Positions 59,488 to 64,000 of a stretch of 64,000 nt of DNA are shown piece by piece; position 1 is the first letter of the stretch, and each line of letters opens with the position of its first letter. Made by a program: the position numbers and the translations under genes. This stretch comes from Stenotrophobium rhamnosiphilum (GTDB taxonomy: Bacteria; Pseudomonadota; Gammaproteobacteria; Nevskiales; Nevskiaceae), in the NCBI RefSeq assembly GCF_003052265.1, contig NZ_QANS01000003.1, forward strand, positions 248,001 to 312,000, in the 5' to 3' direction. The notes beneath the pieces are model-generated. The model saw only the letters and a program-made list of their open reading frames with translations, was not told the DNA's origin and did no database searches.

Positions 59488-60364
59488 TGCTGACCACCGT
59501 ACGTCGCGAACGCAGCAACCCGTCAATCATATAAATCCCCAACGCCGCCCAGATAAACGCAAAGCCAACTAAATGCGTGTGCGTGAATGTTTCATGAAAC
59601 ACGAACACCCCAAGTAGCAGCTGCAAAGTCGGCGCGATGTATTGCAGGAATCCAACGGTAGCAAGCGGAATACGGCGCGCGCCGTAAGCAAACAGTACGA
59701 GCGGCAACGCTGTCACCACGCCGCTCAACACCAGCAGCGCACTGGTGCCTAACGATGCGTGACCAAAACTGCCGAGCCCTTGTGATTCCGTCATCAGCAG
59801 AAACACAATCGCTGGCAGCAACAGCAAGCTGCTTTCAATCGCGAGGCCATCAACCGCAGGCACCACGGCTAATTTGCGCAGCAAGCCATAAGCGCCAAAA
59901 GAAGTGGCGAGGGTCAAAGAGATCCACGGAAAGGTGCCCAAAGACCAAGTGAGATAGGCGACGCCAGCGCTTGCCACGGCTACCGCAAACCACTGCAGCG
60001 TACTCAGTCGCTCACGCAAAACCACCACGCCCAATACAACGGACAACAGTGGATTAATGAAATAACCCAAACTTGTTTCAACGATGTGGCCTGCGTTAAC
60101 GGCCCAGATGTAAAGCCACCAATTAATGCTGATCATCAAAGCGCTGCCGCATAGCATCGCTAACAAACGGGGTTGCGCAGTCACCTCGCGCCACCACAGC
60201 GGACCTTTACTCAGCGTGAGAAAGCCACCCACAAGTGCGGCACACCAAACAATGCGGTGCGCCATGATTTGTGTCGGCGGCACTGAAGACAGCAAACGCC
60301 AATAGAGCGGAAACAAGCCCCAGATAAAAAACGAACCGGCGGCGGCCCAAAGACCTTGGTTCAT
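59483..60364 (-). CDS. rarD: EamA-family transporter RarD
   Basis: A 293-residue membrane protein with ten predicted helices in two EamA halves. It starts MNQGLWAAAGSFFIWGLFPLYWRLL, and has RIVWCAALVGG and QYIAPTLQLLLGVFVFHE as in RarD. RarD-type proteins are linked to chloramphenicol resistance or metabolite export; role here unknown. Start 60364 begins the conserved domain. Its last residues are encoded by a repeat arm. Confidence 0.9.
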   Translation of the reverse strand: MNQGLWAAAGSFFIWGLFPLYWRLLSSVPPTQIMAHRIVWCAALVGGFLTLSKGPLWWREVTAQPRLLAMLCGSALMISINWWLYIWAVNAGHIVETSLGYFINPLLSVVLGVVVLRERLSTLQWFAVAVASAGVAYLTWSLGTFPWISLTLATSFGAYGLLRKLAVVPAVDGLAIESSLLLLPAIVFLLMTESQGLGSFGHASLGTSALLVLSGVVTALPLVLFAYGARRIPLATVGFLQYIAPTLQLLLGVFVFHETFTHTHLVGFAFIWAALGIYMIDGLLRSRRTVVST

Positions 60365-60567
60365 GTGCGATCCATGCGTTGAAGTGGCGTGCAAAAGGGG
60401 CGCAAGAATATCAGCCGCGCTGCGATTGAGCCCCGCTCAGGCGGGTGGGCGCGCTGTGTGTATTTATTGAACAATAAAATTCCACATTCCCGTGGGTATA
60501 AAAATCTCAACAAACTTTGGAAAGCGATACAACCTCGTCACGACTTTCACAGCGTAGAATCCGGCGC

Positions 60568-61548
60568 ATGTCAGACGATATTAATTACCTGCCCGAAATG
60601 GGTATTGGGCTGGACGCGGATGCCAGCGAATACGCGGCTGCGCGTCACGAACATCTGCTGCGCAATGATCCAGCGCGTTACGCCGAGCTCGTCAGTAACG
60701 TCACCGCTTATGGCATCTACATGATGGATGCCGACGGCTACATTCTGAGTTGGAACAAAGGTGCCGCAACGATCACGGGTTATGCCGATCGCGAAGTGCT
60801 GGGTATGCCGCAGTCGAAAGCGATGGGCGAAATGGAAGATCCGAGCGGGGTGCTGCAACGCGCGATGCACTTTGCGCGGCTCAATGGTTATTGCCGCGAA
60901 GTGCAAACCCGCTATAGCCGCAATGGCAGACGTTACTTTGCGCAGATCACGCTGGATGTTGTGCGTAATGCTGAAGGTGAGATCACCGGATTTATCGAAG
61001 TATTCAGCGACATCACTGAGCAAAAAGAACGCGAAGACAGCCTCTATCAGCGCGCCACGCGTGACGCACTCACTGGAGTCTTCAGTCGCGGCCATTTTGT
61101 CGAAATGGCGAATATGGAAATTGATCGCGCGCGTCGTTTTGGCGAGCCGCTATCCGTCGCCATGATCGATATTGATCACTTTAAAGCCGTCAACGATACC
61201 TACGGCCACGCGGCTGGCGACAAAGTCATCATTGCACTCGCGCAAGCAGTTGCGGGCTTCATCCGAAAAATTGATTTCATTGGCCGCATCGGTGGAGAAG
61301 AATTTGCCCTGCTTCTCCCACGCGCCAACAAAGAACCTGCGCTGGAAGTCGCTCAGCGTCTGCGTCTGATCTTGGCTGAGAAAAGTGTTGATATCGGCGA
61401 CGCAACGATTAACTTCACAGTAAGCATCGGCGTCGCCGCATTACGCCCCACCACGCGCGATCTGCCAGATCTCATGCGCAACGCCGATGCCGCGCTTTAT
61501 AAAGCCAAGCGCGAAGGTCGCAATCGCGCCGAAGCTTGGTTCGAGTGA
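60568..61548 (+). CDS. PAS-GGDEF diguanylate cyclase
   Basis: A 326-residue signalling enzyme making c-di-GMP. N-terminal PAS domain (about residues 40-155: YGIYMMDADGYILSWNKGA, GEITGFIEVFSDITE) and GGDEF domain with signature GGEEF at residues 242-246. RKID five residues before it fits the inhibitory RxxD I-site, so product feedback is likely. No transmembrane segment. Start 60568 is the nearest ATG before PAS. Confidence 0.92.
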   Translation: MSDDINYLPEMGIGLDADASEYAAARHEHLLRNDPARYAELVSNVTAYGIYMMDADGYILSWNKGAATITGYADREVLGMPQSKAMGEMEDPSGVLQRAMHFARLNGYCREVQTRYSRNGRRYFAQITLDVVRNAEGEITGFIEVFSDITEQKEREDSLYQRATRDALTGVFSRGHFVEMANMEIDRARRFGEPLSVAMIDIDHFKAVNDTYGHAAGDKVIIALAQAVAGFIRKIDFIGRIGGEEFALLLPRANKEPALEVAQRLRLILAEKSVDIGDATINFTVSIGVAALRPTTRDLPDLMRNADAALYKAKREGRNRAEAWFE

Positions 61549-62327
61549 ACACACTTCAGCCACGTGCGCTGTTCATTTCGCACGGGGCGCCGACGTTAGC
61601 GCTAGATAAAATCTCTGCGCATCAATTCCTGATTGAGCTGGGCCAACGTCTGCCTAAGCCTCGTGCTGTGGTGGTTATCTCACCGCACTGGAGTGCGCCG
61701 ATATTCGCCATCAAACAAGATGAACGCTATCGCGCGTGGCACGACTTTGGTGGTTTCCCTGACGAGCTCTATCAAATTCAATACTCGCCACAGGGCAACG
61801 CATCGCTCGCTGCGCGAATCTTTGAACATTTGCAGAAAGCACAAATCGCCACGCGCATGGTCAGCGATCCACGCCTCGATCACGGCGTATGGGTGCCGCT
61901 CATGTTGATGTATCCGGATGCTGATGTGCCGGTGGTTAACGTCGCGTGCTTAGGGCGCGATCCACAAGTGCATTACGAACTGGGTCGTGCGCTGCGTGAT
62001 GCGGTGGATGACGACGTGCTGATCATCGGTAGCGGCAGCGCCGTGCACAATCTGCATGAACTCGCCGCGCCCGGCACGCCACCGGCATCATGGGCCACGC
62101 GTTTTGATGATTGGTTGAACGCACGCATTGAAGCGGGGGATCACGAGGCGTTGCTCGACTATCGCGCGCAAGCGCCAGATGCTGCGCGTGCGCATCCCAC
62201 CGAAGATCATTTGATGCCGTTTTATGTCGCACTTGGCGCTGGCGGTGGAAAAGGCCAAGCGCTGCACCGTAGTTTTTCTTACGGCAATCTCAGCATGGCT
62301 TGTTATGGATTTCCCGCAGCGAGCTAG
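61545..62327 (+). CDS. class III extradiol (LigB/DODA-type) dioxygenase
   Basis: A 260-residue dioxygenase of the 4,5-DOPA dioxygenase family. Iron/zinc histidines are in FISHGAPTLAL, ISPHWSAP and LDHGVWVPL, with a later H in GSAVHNLHEL. GTG 61545 overlaps the cyclase stop by four bases. Bacterial members (YgiD) open catechol rings; substrate unknown. Coupling to a diguanylate cyclase is probably just packing. Confidence 0.85.
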   Translation: MNTLQPRALFISHGAPTLALDKISAHQFLIELGQRLPKPRAVVVISPHWSAPIFAIKQDERYRAWHDFGGFPDELYQIQYSPQGNASLAARIFEHLQKAQIATRMVSDPRLDHGVWVPLMLMYPDADVPVVNVACLGRDPQVHYELGRALRDAVDDDVLIIGSGSAVHNLHELAAPGTPPASWATRFDDWLNARIEAGDHEALLDYRAQAPDAARAHPTEDHLMPFYVALGAGGGKGQALHRSFSYGNLSMACYGFPAAS

Positions 62328-62333
62328 TTTGTT

Positions 62334-63746
62334 CTAGGCCAAAGTTGTCGTTAATCGCCCTAAAGTCTTCACGGCTTTTTCGACACGCGGTGTCCACGGA
62401 TATCCAAAGTTAAGTCGCACGCAGTTTCGATATTTTCTTTGAGCAGAAAAAATCGGTCCCGGCGCAATGCTGATGCCTTGATCGAGTGCGAGTTGATGCA
62501 GTTGTAATGCGTCGACAGATTTCGGCAGTTCGATCCAAAGCATGTAACCGCCTTCCGGCCGTGTCATGCGACAGCCTTCTGGAAAATGTTGACTGACCGC
62601 GCGCATCATTTCCTGGCATTGCGAAGCGAGGGTGTGTCGCAGATGTCGAAGATGCCGCTCGTATGCACCATGTTTTAGGAATGCAGCAATCGCGGCTTGT
62701 GGCAGCGAAGCGGTCGAGAGTGTCGTCATCAATTTGATGCGCTCGACTTGTGTCCGATAACGGCCCGCTGCAACCCAGCCCACGCGATAACCTGGCGCCA
62801 AACATTTCGAGAATGAGCCGCAGTGCAGAACAAGACCGCTCTTGTCGAACGCTTTGGCTGGACGTGGCCGCTCCGCGCCAAAGTAGAGTTCTGCATACAC
62901 ATCATCTTCAATCAGTGGCACGTCGTGACGTTTGAGCAATTTGATCAGCGCTGCTTTGTTTTCATCCGGCATGCACGCGCCAAGTGGATTCTGAAACGTG
63001 GTGACGAGAACGCAGGCTTTGATGTTGTGTGATTTGAGCGCGACCTCCAATGCATCTAACTCAATGCCGGTGCGAGGATGCGTGGCGATTTCCACTGCGC
63101 GCAGACCGAGGCGCTCAATCGCCTGCAAGGTGGAATAGAACGTTGGTGATTCAATCGCGACGGTATCGCCCGGACGCGTGACGGCTTGCAGGCTGAGGTT
63201 GATCGCTTCTAACGCGCCGCAGGTGATGACGATGTCGTCGGGTGCAACAGCGCAACCGGATTCCAAATAGCGCAAAGCAATCTGATGGCGAAGCTCAGCA
63301 TTGCCCGGTGGCAGATCATCAACACTGGCCCAAGTTTTTTGGCGGCGCGCTGCGGCCGCGGCCATGCGATTGAGTCGCGCGAGCGGAAATAATTCTGGAC
63401 TTGGAAACGCGGAGCCCAGCGGCACCAGCTCGCGATGTTTGATCTGCTCCAGCACACCAAACACCAACTCGCTGACATCCAATTGCACGGCGCGTGATTG
63501 CGGCGCGGTGGATTGGGGTTCTGGTGCAAAACCAGAATGCTGGGCACGTACGTAATAACCCGACTGCGGCCGCGCTTCGATCAGACCGCGGGCTTCCAGT
63601 TGATCAAACGCCTGCAACACCGTGCCTGCACTGACCTTGTGTTGAGTGCTGGCTTTGCGCACGGACGGAATGCGCTGCCCGACACGCAGCGTGCCGCGCG
63701 CAATCAGCGACGCAATCTCGTCTGCAATCTCTTGATAACGCGCCAT
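62334..63746 (-). CDS. MocR-type GntR/aminotransferase regulator
   Basis: A 470-residue fusion: GntR winged helix (residues ~1-70, ARYQEIADEIASLIARGTLRVGQRIPSVRKAS) and a class I aminotransferase-like domain with PLP lysine in CGSFSKCLAPGYRVGWVAAG. Such regulators sense PLP and control amine/PLP genes or a divergent partner. A CTGTAC-N10-GTACAG palindrome lies just upstream, between it and the DUF2970 gene. Confidence 0.92.
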   Translation of the reverse strand: MARYQEIADEIASLIARGTLRVGQRIPSVRKASTQHKVSAGTVLQAFDQLEARGLIEARPQSGYYVRAQHSGFAPEPQSTAPQSRAVQLDVSELVFGVLEQIKHRELVPLGSAFPSPELFPLARLNRMAAAAARRQKTWASVDDLPPGNAELRHQIALRYLESGCAVAPDDIVITCGALEAINLSLQAVTRPGDTVAIESPTFYSTLQAIERLGLRAVEIATHPRTGIELDALEVALKSHNIKACVLVTTFQNPLGACMPDENKAALIKLLKRHDVPLIEDDVYAELYFGAERPRPAKAFDKSGLVLHCGSFSKCLAPGYRVGWVAAGRYRTQVERIKLMTTLSTASLPQAAIAAFLKHGAYERHLRHLRHTLASQCQEMMRAVSQHFPEGCRMTRPEGGYMLWIELPKSVDALQLHQLALDQGISIAPGPIFSAQRKYRNCVRLNFGYPWTPRVEKAVKTLGRLTTTLA

Positions 63747-63770
63747 GGCCGCTCATTTCAGTTGTTCAAA

Positions 63771-63792
63771 CTGTACTAGTTAAATTGTACAG
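63771..63792. promoter_or_regulatory. candidate MocR operator
   Basis: CTGTAC-N10-GTACAG, a perfect inverted repeat with ACTAGT inside, in the gap between the divergent MocR and DUF2970 genes. A further CTGTTACAG lies at 63802-63810. Confidence 0.5.
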
Positions 63793-63867
63793 AAACTGAA
63801 TCTGTTACAGGAGACGGCACAGACCTAACATCTCACTCGTGAATAAACCGTTGAGCGGAGATGGAAC

Positions 63868-64000
63868 ATGAATGGCGAGATTGCAGAAACACAGAAAGAG
63901 CAGGCCGGCTTCTTGGAAGTGATGCGCGCCGTGTTCTGGAGCTTTTTCGGCGTGCGCAGCAGCAAAGGCCGCAAAAGCGATGAGACCCGCATTGGGCCTT
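63868..64000 (+). CDS. DUF2970 protein, 5' part
   Basis: The first ~44 codons of a gene cut by the window end. ATG 63868 follows AGCGGAG. EVMRAVFWSFFGVRSSKGR is the DUF2970 core, a short proteobacterial single-span protein of about 65-80 residues and unknown function. It faces away from the MocR gene. Confidence 0.75.
   Translation, partial: MNGEIAETQKEQAGFLEVMRAVFWSFFGVRSSKGRKSDETRIGP

Noticed and set aside
1-64000. CRISPR arrays, tRNA or rRNA genes, transposases, prophage genes
   Set aside because: Looked for regularly spaced repeats, T-loop GTTCRANNC patterns in cloverleaf context, and DDE/tyrosine recombinase motifs; none found by eye. The repeats present are dispersed palindromes, not arrays.

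Overview
The window reads as about 64 kb of chromosome from a free-living Gammaproteobacterium, GC-rich but not extreme. The evidence is the his operon running straight into tatABC, the engB / cytochrome c4 / dsbA neighbourhood, a lipid A and Kdo-transferase module, homodimeric-type aceE-aceF, a Mg-type HemB and an aryl-polyene-type pigment locus. I see no prophage, transposase, plasmid gene, CRISPR array, rRNA or tRNA. Genes are dense, often overlap by 1-4 bases, and are mostly housekeeping. The non-coding islands are mainly dispersed palindromic repeats.

Layout. 1-6.4 kb: 3' end of an aryl polyene / xanthomonadin-like pigment operon (MMPL exporter, halogenase-like flavoprotein, DUF3261 lipoprotein, hotdog dehydratase, ketoreductase, ketosynthase, two small secreted proteins), closed by a strong terminator. 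6.4-9.9 kb: glycerol kinase divergent from a monoacylglycerol-lipase-like hydrolase, and a DegV protein. 10-11.4 kb: an ECF sigma / RskA-like anti-sigma pair. 11.5-13.8 kb: hemB, aroE and a small membrane protein. 13.85-14.6 kb: an inverted pair of structured repeats. 14.6-16 kb: DUF1415 protein and an SDR. 16.1-20.9 kb: hisBHAFE-tatABC on the minus strand, with no hisI.

21-24.7 kb: periplasmic DUF3617 protein, BamE-like lipoprotein, dtd, a candidate small RNA and two tandem LpxL-like acyltransferases. 24.8-30.3 kb: a Gld-type ABC exporter operon (ATPase, permease, GldG, DUF4340), then a Dph6-like PP-loop enzyme and mutM. 30.3-34 kb: old-yellow-enzyme oxidoreductase, apaG, sufT and a SIMPL protein among repeats. 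34-37.3 kb: purEK and a second ECF sigma operon. 37.4-41.7 kb: priA, preceded by two consensus DnaA boxes, a thioesterase, a NUDIX enzyme and a LysR regulator. 41.8-46.1 kb: aceE-aceF without lpd. 46.2-50.6 kb: small proteins, MBL hydrolase, thioesterase, mscL, a Rossmann protein and a 2Fe-2S flavin reductase whose start codon overlaps that of its divergent neighbour.

50.8-60.4 kb: CorA/ZntB transporter, engB, cytochrome c4, dsbA, a secreted M14 peptidase, L,D-transpeptidase and TPR proteins that share a C-terminal domain, then LpxL, WaaA and RarD. 60.5-64 kb: PAS-GGDEF cyclase, LigB-type dioxygenase, a MocR regulator and the start of a DUF2970 gene.

The most unusual signals are: two diverged, inverted copies of a repeat whose stems differ by compensatory base pairs; a factor-independent terminator embedded in the signal-peptide codons of the M14 gene downstream of dsbA; a candidate anti-Shine-Dalgarno small RNA near 22.6 kb; DnaA boxes before priA; the halogenase motif in the pigment flavoprotein; and the his operon lacking hisI. 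Family names come from recognising motifs in the translated sequence; no database search was possible.
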